A DNA stretch of 43,923 nucleotides from Metallosphaera yellowstonensis MK1 (GTDB lineage: Archaea > Thermoproteota > Thermoprotei_A > Sulfolobales > Sulfolobaceae): the NCBI RefSeq assembly GCF_000243315.1, contig NZ_JH597755.1, positions 50,113-94,035 on the forward strand. The letters run 5' to 3'. How positions within the stretch are numbered: the first letter of the stretch is position 1; each line of letters begins with the position of its first letter. A program made the position numbers and the translations under genes. The notes under the pieces are model-generated. The model saw nothing but the letters and a program-made list of their open reading frames with translations. It made no database searches and had not been told where the DNA came from. Positions 33,564-41,220 of this stretch are shown in pieces.

Positions 33564-34223
33564 ATGGCAAGCAATCTTAGCAAGATGGCATATGACGAGA
33601 TCTTAAAGAAGATAGTGGCCGGAGAGTACAGACAGGGTCAGTTACTAACCGAGGACAAGTTGTGCAAAGAACTCAACATGAGTAGGACTCCCGTCAGGGA
33701 GGCTCTAAGGGTTTTGGAGTCTGAGGGCGTAATAAAGAAAGTGAATAGGTCATACACCGTTATTTATGTCACGGCCAAGGAGGTCGAGTTCCTATATGAG
33801 GTCAGGATTCCACTTGAGATAACGGCCAGCGGATTAGCCGCGGAGAGAGCCACTGAGCAGGACATCCAAGAGATGGAGAGGGTACTGAGAGACGTTGAGG
33901 GAGAGACGTTTAAGGAGAACCCAGATCCTGCCAAATTAGCAGAGCTCAACGGATATTTCCACGACATCCTAGCTAGGGCGAGCGGAAACCCCTTCCTTCA
34001 ATCCTACCTCAGGGAGGTGAGGCTCAAGTTGAGGATAGTGAGGGTCACTTTGTTCACCAGCTTTGATAGAAGGCTGGACGAGCTGAGGGAGCATAAGGAG
34101 ATATTCAACGCGGTGAAAGCTAGGGACTCAAGTAGGGCCAGGGAAGTCATGTCTGAACATGAGAGGAACGTGTTGGAGTACCTAAGGAACAGAGTCTTCC
34201 CGATTCTCCTCCAGAGATCTTGA
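33564..34223 (+). CDS. GntR-family regulator, FadR subfamily (FCD domain)
   Basis: A 219-residue transcription factor. The winged helix is residues 1-75: ILKKIVAGEYRQGQLLTEDK, LCKELNMSRTPVREALRVLE (recognition helix R-T-P-V-R-E-A) and SEGVIKKVNRSYTVIYVT. The FCD ligand domain follows, with RIPLEITASGLAAERAT, YFHDILARASGNPFLQSY and EHKEIFNAVKARDSSRAREV, whose His residues can bind a metal and a carboxylate effector. Members bind palindromes of the form T-G-T-x-x-x-A-C-A or G-T-A-T-A-C; a GTATAC motif occurs before most operons of the island. It probably represses the catabolic genes until a sugar acid or derivative is bound. Bacterial-type regulator, so the island may have been transferred. 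Confidence 0.9.
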   Translation: MASNLSKMAYDEILKKIVAGEYRQGQLLTEDKLCKELNMSRTPVREALRVLESEGVIKKVNRSYTVIYVTAKEVEFLYEVRIPLEITASGLAAERATEQDIQEMERVLRDVEGETFKENPDPAKLAELNGYFHDILARASGNPFLQSYLREVRLKLRIVRVTLFTSFDRRLDELREHKEIFNAVKARDSSRAREVMSEHERNVLEYLRNRVFPILLQRS

Positions 34224-34572
34224 TTTCTTTTCCTCCCTAGTGTTATGGGTTGAGATTCTGGATCCTCGAGATTGCGTGTAATCATTAATGTCAGCTGGTG
34301 TGCTGAACTGAGAACCGTGTATACAAGGGCGTGGTAGCTCACTTAAAATCCTCATATGAGCACAGACCTCTGGGCACGTATTGTATGACGAGTCAATTCA
34401 TCCTCTTCTATGACCAATGTACTGACGACACACGTTCAAAACGTGAAACAAGGTTAGTTGTTTTCTGACCTTTCCTTAATTGACGTCCTGTTATCAAGGG
34501 AAATCTAATAACTACTACAAGGTATTGGACTCATCCTTATCACTTCTCCTTATCCCTAGAGCAAGAACGGAG
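34224..34572. other. Gap between gntR and MFS gene
   Basis: No gene. Contains an orphan GTATAC (34319-34324, context CGTGTATACAAGG) not near any start codon, and a degenerate dispersed element (34453-34516). Confidence 0.45.
34453..34516. repeat. Degenerate dispersed ~63-bp element (copy E)
   Basis: GTCCTGTTATCAAGGGAAATC and TAATAACT align with the distal half of copy D (GCCCTGTAATCAAGGCAAAATCTAATAACT when read in short blocks). Terminal repeats are eroded. Confidence 0.55.
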
Positions 34573-35733
34573 TCACTTTGGTTCGTTGACATACTTCACG
34601 TATCGTTGCACAAGAACGCCCAGCAATATTGTCAAGGGTATCATCAGTCCTATTTCAGCTCTTAGCCCTACTATTCCGGCAAGGTAGCCTGCCACGATAG
34701 GGGTAGCTGTTCCGTTTAACATCACAAAAGCGTAGAAGAGGCTGTTGGCACTATTGCGATACTTTACCGGTACACCCCTAACTATGGCTATAGTGGAGAT
34801 GGGTAACGTGGTGCCGTGGGGAACTCCAAGTATGAGGAGTCCCAATGCGTACTCAAGGAGATTATTGGAAAATAGCATTAGAGAGAGACCTAAACAGGTG
34901 AGTACTACTGAGGTTAGGACAGTGGGCCAGAGTCTAGTTACTGGTCTTACAGACATGAGGGCCCTGGCTAGTAACGAAGAGAAGAAGAAGAGAGAAAAGA
35001 GAGCCTCTATATCGGCCACACTGACGTGGAAAGTTTCCCTCGCGAAGATTCCTCCAAAGGCCAGGAGGAACGCAAAGACCACGTCATATGTGGCTATGTT
35101 TAACAACGATGCTATGAAACCTGGATTTCTCAATATCTCTTTGTTCAATCCACCTCTCACTCCCTCATCCTCTGGAAACTTGACGAATGGAGAGACAATG
35201 AGGCCTACACATGGAAAGATGGAGAACCATAGAAACACCTCTCGTAGGGACACGAAGTCGAGAAGCCAGGACTCCAATAGGGGTCCGAACACCAAGCTTA
35301 AGCTCAGGGCTAGGGCATAGAGTGAGAGCAACCTTTCCCTGGCCTTCCTATCCTCCAGAAGGCCCGCGGAAGTGATGAGGTTAGGCATTATCATTCCTAA
35401 GGATGCACCGGAGAGAACTGATAGAAACCAGATGGAGCTCGGAGAGGAAATGTAGAGTAGCGGGAAACAGACCAGATAGAGTAGGTTGGACACCATGAAT
35501 GCACGTCTCCTTTCCTTTGAAGTGAGCCTGGTGTTCAGTAGGCCACTTCCTAAGAAGGTAGAAAAGGACAGCAATCCAGATAGTAATCCGACCAGTGATT
35601 CGGGAAATAACATTTGGTATTTGGCCAACAATGGTAGGGAAGTTGACAATACGTTACTTGAGGCCCTAATTACAAAGGTGATAGGCAAGATTATGAGAAG
35701 GCCTTGTATGAAGGTGAAGTTCTCCTTCTTCAC
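34573..35733 (-). CDS. MFS transporter
   Basis: 386 residues, about 11-12 membrane segments. TSKERRRAFMVSNLLYLVCF corresponds to loop 2-3, GASLGMIMPNLITSAG to helix 4, and the second half has RALMSVRPVTRLWPTVLTSV and LGVPHGTTLPISTIAIVRGV, a pattern of drug/metabolite exporters with the motif PxxTxxSTIA. ATG at 35733 with CGTTTTATAATC ~26 nt upstream, i.e. leaderless. Substrate unknown. Not preceded by GTATAC, so probably outside the GntR regulon although next to it. Confidence 0.75.
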   Translation of the reverse strand: MKKENFTFIQGLLIILPITFVIRASSNVLSTSLPLLAKYQMLFPESLVGLLSGLLSFSTFLGSGLLNTRLTSKERRRAFMVSNLLYLVCFPLLYISSPSSIWFLSVLSGASLGMIMPNLITSAGLLEDRKARERLLSLYALALSLSLVFGPLLESWLLDFVSLREVFLWFSIFPCVGLIVSPFVKFPEDEGVRGGLNKEILRNPGFIASLLNIATYDVVFAFLLAFGGIFARETFHVSVADIEALFSLFFFSSLLARALMSVRPVTRLWPTVLTSVVLTCLGLSLMLFSNNLLEYALGLLILGVPHGTTLPISTIAIVRGVPVKYRNSANSLFYAFVMLNGTATPIVAGYLAGIVGLRAEIGLMIPLTILLGVLVQRYVKYVNEPK

Positions 35734-35880
35734 TGGAGTATATGGAACACTTGATTATAAAACGGCAATCGTTAGATTTCACCTTGAGTATAGGGCGATA
35801 CTTAAGTTTAAGGGAACTCCAATAATCGCTGCATGAAGATAGTACACCTTAATAGGGAATCAAGGGAAGGGGTTTGGGCC

Positions 35881-36080
35881 TCATAGGATTTCATATTGAT
35901 ATCAACCCTCAGCCTCTTGGGCTCCACCGGAGTCGCGAAGCATTGCTCCGATCATCCTCCTCCGCCCCATTAGCGGGATAACCCCACCCATCATAGTCAC
36001 CTGATGGGGAAACCTGCACATCCAGTGTGATCGCCGGCCACCTCTTCGGTATACCGCACCACATCCGGTGCCGGTCTTAT
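35881..36080 (-). mobile_element. Right-end remnant of a TnpB element (second copy of the 11.2-kb tail)
   Basis: On the minus strand it reads TGTGCAGGTTTCCCCATCAG, then TTATCCCGCTAATGGGGCGG, AGGAGGATGATCGGAGCAATG and GCCCAAGAGGCTGAGGGTTG, closely following 11200-11330. The hairpin arms are CGGAGC and GCTTCG (35936-35950 on this strand). The tnpB coding part is reduced to a short tail. The insertion lies in the otherwise empty gap 35734-36162. Confidence 0.75.
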
Positions 36081-36162
36081 CTAAATTACAATACATATGA
36101 TGTAATATAAACTTTACAGTTTATCCGAAACTTTTGGCAACGGCTCTTCTCCACGCTGGCGT

Positions 36163-36594
36163 TCAAAGGTTCAGAATCCTCTTTAGGATCTCCTCAGGTA
36201 TATTCACTGCTTTCCATATCTTGGGATTTATCGCCACTTGATCTACGTATCCTGTAGTGGTCACTTCCCCCTCTTTCAATATCTGAAATTGAAACCTAAT
36301 GACCTTCTCTGACAACCTCTGAGGAGATATGGTTACGGTGATCACGTCTCCTACTCTCAGGGGTCTCTTATACTCAGCGTGTGTCTCAACTATTACGAAC
36401 CACAGCTCATCGTTAACGTTAGGGTAGGGTATTCCGACCTTATCCTTCATGAATCTCTCAATGGTATTGGTGAAGAACCTATAATAGGACGCATAATGTG
36501 CTATTCCTTGGGCGTCAGTGTCATATATCCTGACTACGTCCTTGAACACGAACTCTAAGGTCAAGGCCAGTCCACCGTTAGTCCCCTGGGCCAA
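36163..36594 (-). CDS. Acyl-CoA thioesterase, 4HBT/YbgC hotdog family
   Basis: A 143-residue hotdog-fold thioesterase. VRIYDTDAQGIAHYASYYRF (residues 21-40) contains the catalytic-loop pattern D-T-D-A-x-G-x-x-H-x-x-Y; FVIVETHAEYKRPLRVGDVI and TVTISPQRLSEKVIRFQFQI are the typical strands; GYVDQVAINPKIWKAVNIPE the end. It would hydrolyse short acyl- or aryl-CoA thioesters. The start is a TTG at 36594, overlapping the encapsulin stop by 17 nt; a TTG at codon 12 is possible. Whichever start is right, it is translationally coupled to the encapsulin gene, so the pairing is probably real, although no thioesterase cargo of a capsid is known to me. Confidence 0.8.
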   Translation of the reverse strand: MAQGTNGGLALTLEFVFKDVVRIYDTDAQGIAHYASYYRFFTNTIERFMKDKVGIPYPNVNDELWFVIVETHAEYKRPLRVGDVITVTISPQRLSEKVIRFQFQILKEGEVTTTGYVDQVAINPKIWKAVNIPEEILKRILNL

Positions 36595-37654
36595 TCAGTA
36601 CTACAGCTCGACTGTCTAGGACATAAGGTGCCAATCTTCCCCAAATCATGTAAACCTCGTTTGTACCCTCCCTTCCTAAGTAGTCCACCGTGACTGGAGT
36701 AGACTCCAAGATGAAGAATCCTGGCTTGGCGGTGACTAGGATATGGTCTTTTACCTGCTCAGATATCACCAGGTTGACTGTAGATTTGATTAACTCTATC
36801 TCCAAGGTACCCGTCTTGTCCACAACCCTGTGAAGCATCGAATAGGTTCCCGGAGGAACAACTGCATAAATTCCCTTTGAGTAACCAGAGGAGTAGAGAG
36901 TCTCAATCGCCTTAACGATATCTAAGGCTATGTTGCCTGGCACTGTCCAGTCAGTCACCCTCTGTTTAGTGGACCTTTTAGTGGGGGACAAAGGGTGTTC
37001 CGTCAAGAGCAAAGAGTCCTCTTTCCTAGCGTAACGTGCTCCTGCACTAACTAATGCGTTTGATGCACTCACGGGATCAGCGTCAAACCTCACCTTAACC
37101 GTCTCCGTTAACCTCGGGAGAGGATATAATGTTGAGTTCTCCCCTTGCGTTATTCCTTCTTTTTCTTCAATGAGGTCATATACGGTGACAGAGTTCTTCG
37201 GGTAATTGACTACGTTTCCGATCTCCCTAATTCTCCTTGATGAAAGGCCTTCATTGAGATATCTCATTACCTGGTCACTCACTTCTCCATTTCTCCCTGG
37301 GTTACCCCCTTCACTCTTGGGTTCACTCCGTTCTTTAACTTCCAGTGGAATGGGAAAAGTCTCCTGGTCGCCTATGAGCTTAGAGGCCTCGTTCCATCCC
37401 TTCACTATGTAATTAAATTCCTCCTTGTTCAAAAGGTAGAGCAATCTTAGGAACTCGCCGAAATGTGTTATCTCTTCTCTGGCGATATCATCGTGGACTT
37501 TCTTTAACTTCTCGTCAGAGAACAACTTACCCTGCTGAAGGTAATAATTTATTGCGTCCAATTCGGCCATCAGAGCCCCCCTTAGGGCTCTGATCATCTC
37601 GTCCTTGTCTAAGCTCTCCTTTCTAAGGAGAGCTGTTGGATCAGAAGAGAACAT
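36578..37654 (-). CDS. Ferritin-like protein fused to encapsulin (HK97-fold) shell protein
   Basis: A 358-residue fusion. Residues 15-100 form a ferritin-like domain: MIRALRGALMAELDAINYYL and DDIAREEITHFGEFLRLLYL carry the ligands E31, E61 and H64 of the E...E-x-x-H type expected of encapsulated ferritin. Residues 105-130 (ERSEPKSEGGNPGRNGEVSD) are a hydrophilic linker. Residues ~135-358 match encapsulin: VNYPKNSVTVYDLIEEKEG, NIALDIVKAIETLYSSGYSK, YAVVPPGTYSMLHRV, DHILVTAKPGFFILESTPVT and RLAPYVLDSRAVVLIG. The same order occurs in the Pyrococcus furiosus virus-like particle protein (PF1192). It probably self-assembles into a shell with ferritin domains inside, storing or detoxifying iron. Leaderless ATG with CTTTTAATA ~26 nt upstream; followed by an overlapping thioesterase gene. 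Confidence 0.9.
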   Translation of the reverse strand: MFSSDPTALLRKESLDKDEMIRALRGALMAELDAINYYLQQGKLFSDEKLKKVHDDIAREEITHFGEFLRLLYLLNKEEFNYIVKGWNEASKLIGDQETFPIPLEVKERSEPKSEGGNPGRNGEVSDQVMRYLNEGLSSRRIREIGNVVNYPKNSVTVYDLIEEKEGITQGENSTLYPLPRLTETVKVRFDADPVSASNALVSAGARYARKEDSLLLTEHPLSPTKRSTKQRVTDWTVPGNIALDIVKAIETLYSSGYSKGIYAVVPPGTYSMLHRVVDKTGTLEIELIKSTVNLVISEQVKDHILVTAKPGFFILESTPVTVDYLGREGTNEVYMIWGRLAPYVLDSRAVVLIGPGD

Positions 37655-37671
37655 ACAAATAATCTTCTTTC

Positions 37672-37684
37672 GTGTATTAAAAGG
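37672..37684 (-). promoter_or_regulatory. TATA box of the encapsulin-thioesterase operon
   Basis: On the minus strand AACCTTTTAATAC is centred ~26 nt before the encapsulin ATG at 37654, fitting a leaderless transcript. Confidence 0.55.
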
Positions 37685-37845
37685 TTAGTTAGATAAAGGA
37701 TAGGTTTAGAGCTATAAAATTGAATTTACTTCTTTTTATTTGGAAAGAAATTCAATAATTCGAAACGGGAGCTATCAGGGCGAACCCTACCTGATATGGG
37801 AGGTAAAGGAGTCAAAGTTTTATTCGATAATTTTGATTGAGTCGG

Positions 37846-38958
37846 ATGCTAAGGGCTATTTTCTCGCTCCTGGCGGTCTTTCTCCTAGCCGCGTTAGCTG
37901 TGTATTCCATAAGTTTCATCCTCCCAGAGTTAGCTAGACAGTTGGGAAGTGGGGCCTATTTTGCTGTACCCCTGAGCTGGGTCGGTGGTGTCATTGGTGG
38001 AGTTGTGCTCTCAATCTTAGCTGACGTGTGGAGTAGGAGATTTTCGCTCCTGATCTCGATCCTCCTCTTTTTGATTCCGCTATTCCTTAACCTTGAGGTC
38101 CGGAATTTGCCTGAACTTTACCTTCTGTGGTTCACAATAGGCTTTGGCGTCAACGGAGAGAACGGCCTGAGTTACGCCTATGCTGCTGAACTTTCACCGA
38201 GTAGGATGAGGGGCTTGGTGGGGAGTTTGATGCAGGGCCTCTACTTTCTCGGTGGGCTCTTAGGCCTATTAATGTCCTACCTTCTGAGGAACCCATTCAC
38301 CTACTTCCTAACGGTCTCCCTTGTGGTCTTACTGTCTCTCCCCCTTTGGGTCTTCATCCCTGAGTCCAGGTTCAGAGGATCTGGAGAACTAAGCATGAGG
38401 GCATTTGGAGGGTCTACTCTCAAAACCCTCATCTTCGGCTCAATATTCGCTGTTGGTTCCTTTCTCTTCGTAGTCCCCTTGGTTTCCCTTAGCTTCACTC
38501 TGCTCACCTCTCTTGAACTACCTGCGTTCCAGACCATCGTCGTCGCTCTCCTAGTTGGCCTCGTGGGGTTCACCATAGCGGGCAGGTTGTCCGACAGGTT
38601 AGGGAGGAAAAGAACTACATATGTGTTCCTTGTCATATCCTTGATATTCTCCTCCCTGATGTTCCTGGAGGTTCCCTCCATCGTGGAATTCTCCGTAATA
38701 GCCCTGATGTTTGGCTCTGCCTTCTTCGCCTACTTTGGAGTATGGATGGGTGAGATCTTCCCTGGGGAGGTGAGGGCTACGGCAACTAACTTGGTGTTCT
38801 TTCTCGGAAGGCTCATAGGAGGAGGTTTCGGTGTAGCGATCGTGCTCCTCCTCCCCTTGGGTCTCCAGAGGGACTTGGCCGTGGCACTCCTTGCGTCCTC
38901 TATCCTCGTGGGGGTCGCCGTGTCAAAACTCCCTGAGACCGCGAAGGGGATCCAGTGA
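37846..38958 (+). CDS. MFS transporter
   Basis: About 370 residues, 12 segments. SWVGGVIGGVVLSILADVWS and RRFSLLISILLFLI form loop 2-3; GFGVNGENGLSYAYAAELSP and SRMRGLVGSLMQGLYFLGGL helix 4-5; TIAGRLSDRLGRKRTTYVFL is the loop 8-9 copy of G-R-x-x-D-R-x-G-R. I prefer the ATG at 37846 to a TTG 9 nt earlier because TATA-like GTTTTATTC lies 26 nt before it. IFPGEVRATATNLVFFLGRL is typical of metabolite/sugar-acid porters. C-terminal SKLPETAKGIQ resembles a cut PETKG motif. Probably an importer; substrate unknown. Confidence 0.8.
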   Translation: MLRAIFSLLAVFLLAALAVYSISFILPELARQLGSGAYFAVPLSWVGGVIGGVVLSILADVWSRRFSLLISILLFLIPLFLNLEVRNLPELYLLWFTIGFGVNGENGLSYAYAAELSPSRMRGLVGSLMQGLYFLGGLLGLLMSYLLRNPFTYFLTVSLVVLLSLPLWVFIPESRFRGSGELSMRAFGGSTLKTLIFGSIFAVGSFLFVVPLVSLSFTLLTSLELPAFQTIVVALLVGLVGFTIAGRLSDRLGRKRTTYVFLVISLIFSSLMFLEVPSIVEFSVIALMFGSAFFAYFGVWMGEIFPGEVRATATNLVFFLGRLIGGGFGVAIVLLLPLGLQRDLAVALLASSILVGVAVSKLPETAKGIQ

Positions 38959-38959
38959 G

Positions 38960-39018
38960 AGTATTTATGGGACTTTCCCTCAACCTCACGTCCAAGGCGA
39001 AATCTGAGCTATCTAGTT
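38960..39018. repeat. Degenerate dispersed ~63-bp element (copy F)
   Basis: AGTATTTATGGGACTTTCCC and CACGTCCAAGGCGAAATC align with the GGGACTTTCCC and CAAGGCAAAATC blocks of copy D. The far terminus reads CTATCTAG instead of ATAACTG. Lies between two plus-strand MFS genes. Confidence 0.55.
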
Positions 39019-39079
39019 AGTTAGGCGTTTAACATTATGATAACAAATCATTTTAACTGAGGTAGGATCAAGGAATAGT

Positions 39080-40516
39080 ATGAGAAGGTCGGTAATCCTC
39101 TTTGTGATGGTCCTTGGAACCCTCATGGCCGCTGTGGACTCCACCGTGGTCTTGTTGGCTCTGCCAACCATCACCACAGACCTGAGGGCTAACCTCTCCT
39201 CAGCCATATGGACAATACTGATCTACCTTCTTGTGACCGCAGTCATGACGACCCAGTTGGGGAGATTGGGTGACATGTTCGGAAGGTCGAGAACCTATAA
39301 CTTGGGCTTTCTTGTGTTCACCTTAGGATCAGCCCTTTGTGGGCTCTCCCCATCAATTACGTACCTCATCCTCTTCAGGGGGATTCAAGCCTTTGGAGCG
39401 TCCATGTTGCAGGCAAACTCAGGGGCCATAATAGCAGACGTGTTCCCACCGAGGGAGAGGGGAAAAGCGTATGGCTACACTGCAATAGGATGGAACGTTG
39501 GGGCTACGCTAGGAATAGTTGTGGGAGGCATACTCACGACTCTGGCTGGGTGGAGGTTCATCTTTTATATAAACGTACCCATAGGGGCCGTGGCCATATT
39601 TCTGGGCTTGAAATACGTCAAGGACGTCATGACTAGGGGTAGCCAGAAGCTCGACGTAGTTGGTATGACGCTCCTCCTTTTGGGTCTCTCAACCTTGACT
39701 TACGGAGCGTCAGATGTAGCCGGTAGGGGGATAAACCTGCTGAATGGGTCACTAATTTCCATGGGGGTAGCGTTCATAGTGGTCATGTTGGCTCTCGAGA
39801 GGAGGACTGAGAACCCCATCATAGATTTGAAGGCCTTCAAGAACAGGGTGCTCGCGTTCTCAGTTTTGGCATCTTTCTTTCAGAGTACTGGTTACCTATC
39901 TGTGGTTTTCATAGTTATCATGTATCTCCAGGGGATAAGGGGACTCTCTCCACTCAACGCTTCATTACTCTTGGTTCCAGGATACGTGATAGCCAGCTCC
40001 CTGGCCCCATTTGCGGGGAGACTCTCTGACAGGATGGGAGCCAGGATACCTGCAACCATAGGTGTGGCCATGATGATGAGTGCGGTCGTCATCTATATAG
40101 GCCTGTCCGTGAACACCCCACTCACGACCGTTATTCTGGCCTCAGTAGTGGGGGGACTGGGGTCCGCCCTGTTTTATCCTGCCAACAACAGTGCAGTCAT
40201 GGCGAACGCCAGGAGGGGATTCTACGGTGGTGCAAGCGGACTCCTGAGGACCCTGGCCAACCTGGGGACGCTCACCAGTTACGTGATAACCATAACTGTA
40301 GCGTCTCTCAGCGTACCTAGGTACGTTGCATTTGAGGTATTCTTGGGAACCACTGATCTGTTGGGAGGGGTTGCAACGAGTTTCCTTGAAGGAATAAGGT
40401 CAGCCCTATTGGTCTCCTTTGCGATACTCTTCATCGCATTAATACTCTCAGCTGTGAGGGGAAAGGAAGCGAGGGAGGAGAGAGTGGAGACGGTCACAGA
40501 ACTCCGTCCCTCCTGA
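39080..40516 (+). CDS. DHA2-type MFS drug transporter (EmrB/QacA family)
   Basis: 478 residues with about 14 membrane segments, as in the DHA2 family. [20 protein letters not shown] is the D1 motif (L-D-x-T-x-V-N/A-A-L-P), [20 protein letters not shown] motif [21 protein letters not shown] motif [21 protein letters not shown] motif C and [19 protein letters not shown] the W-R-x-x-F-x-x-N-x-P motif. It most likely exports hydrophobic or metabolite compounds with proton exchange. The 3' end overlaps the convergent CcdC-like gene by 23 nt. Confidence 0.9.
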   Translation: MRRSVILFVMVLGTLMAAVDSTVVLLALPTITTDLRANLSSAIWTILIYLLVTAVMTTQLGRLGDMFGRSRTYNLGFLVFTLGSALCGLSPSITYLILFRGIQAFGASMLQANSGAIIADVFPPRERGKAYGYTAIGWNVGATLGIVVGGILTTLAGWRFIFYINVPIGAVAIFLGLKYVKDVMTRGSQKLDVVGMTLLLLGLSTLTYGASDVAGRGINLLNGSLISMGVAFIVVMLALERRTENPIIDLKAFKNRVLAFSVLASFFQSTGYLSVVFIVIMYLQGIRGLSPLNASLLLVPGYVIASSLAPFAGRLSDRMGARIPATIGVAMMMSAVVIYIGLSVNTPLTTVILASVVGGLGSALFYPANNSAVMANARRGFYGGASGLLRTLANLGTLTSYVITITVASLSVPRYVAFEVFLGTTDLLGGVATSFLEGIRSALLVSFAILFIALILSAVRGKEAREERVETVTELRPS

Positions 40517-40976
40517 TTACTCTGGCCTTGGTGACCAAGTGATACGACTCGCCCAAAAGGAGGCCACTTGAGAACATCAGAAGTGCGTCGAGGAGCGTGA
40601 GCACAGTGAATGACGTAGGGGAACCCACCTCGAGGTATGCCCTCAGTAAGAAGGAGGCCAACCAAAGCAGGTAAACCCATACAGATCTCTTGTAGTAGAG
40701 ATCTCCTCCAGAATAGTAAAACGATACTCCTGATCCCAGCTTGACTCCCATTAGGGCTCCAGCAAGGAGGCCAAGGAGAGAGGTGATAAACAGGGGGTCC
40801 GTGAAGTCCTGAGACAACAGACCTAATCCCAGCAAGAGATAAATCGCCGGTCTGAAGAAAACCCTAAACGGTCTGTACTTCCTCCCGTGAAGGCTCCTGT
40901 AAGAGCTCAGGGTTAAGATGAGGGCCAGGAAGACCAAGTAGAGAAAGTAGGTGTTCTCGAAAGGATTGGAGATCAT
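40494..40976 (-). CDS. CcdC-like (DUF1453) membrane protein
   Basis: 160 residues with about five hydrophobic helices. [20 protein letters not shown] and [20 protein letters not shown], then [20 protein letters not shown], match the pattern of the CcdC/DUF1453 family, whose molecular role is not well known. The ATG at 40976 has TTTTTAATAACC about 26 nt upstream. The 3' ends of this gene and the DHA2 transporter overlap. Confidence 0.6.
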   Translation of the reverse strand: MISNPFENTYFLYLVFLALILTLSSYRSLHGRKYRPFRVFFRPAIYLLLGLGLLSQDFTDPLFITSLLGLLAGALMGVKLGSGVSFYYSGGDLYYKRSVWVYLLWLASFLLRAYLEVGSPTSFTVLTLLDALLMFSSGLLLGESYHLVTKARVIRRDGVL

Positions 40977-41220
40977 GATTGAAGGATAGTCACCAGGTTA
41001 TTAAAAACTGTTTTATGTTCATATTTTGAACTGAAATTTGAGGCTCAAAAGGCTAGGTTAAGACAGAGTAGTCATCAGATGTTCCATTGATTGCAGGAAG
41101 GCGCCTAAGGGAAAACCCCTTAACCGCTAACGGAGGTTGTTAATTAGTCCTGACAACGCTAGTAAGACGGGAGTCAACTGCAGTGAAGAACGTTTTAACT
41201 GGGAGTTCAGTAAGATAGCC
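40977..41220. other. Intergenic region upstream of prolyl oligopeptidase gene
   Basis: Divergent promoters only. CGTTTTAAC at 41190-41198 is ~26 nt before the ATG at 41221. No repeat or RNA gene recognised. Confidence 0.45.

Noticed and set aside
36163-36594. Thioesterase as a proven encapsulin cargo
   Set aside because: No targeting peptide is evident at its C-terminus (ends EEILKRILNL) and the ferritin-like cargo is already fused; only gene overlap supports the link.
37740-37937. 65-codon frame before the MFS gene
   Set aside because: It overlaps the MFS start in another frame and has no support; the TATA box fits the MFS ATG at 37846.
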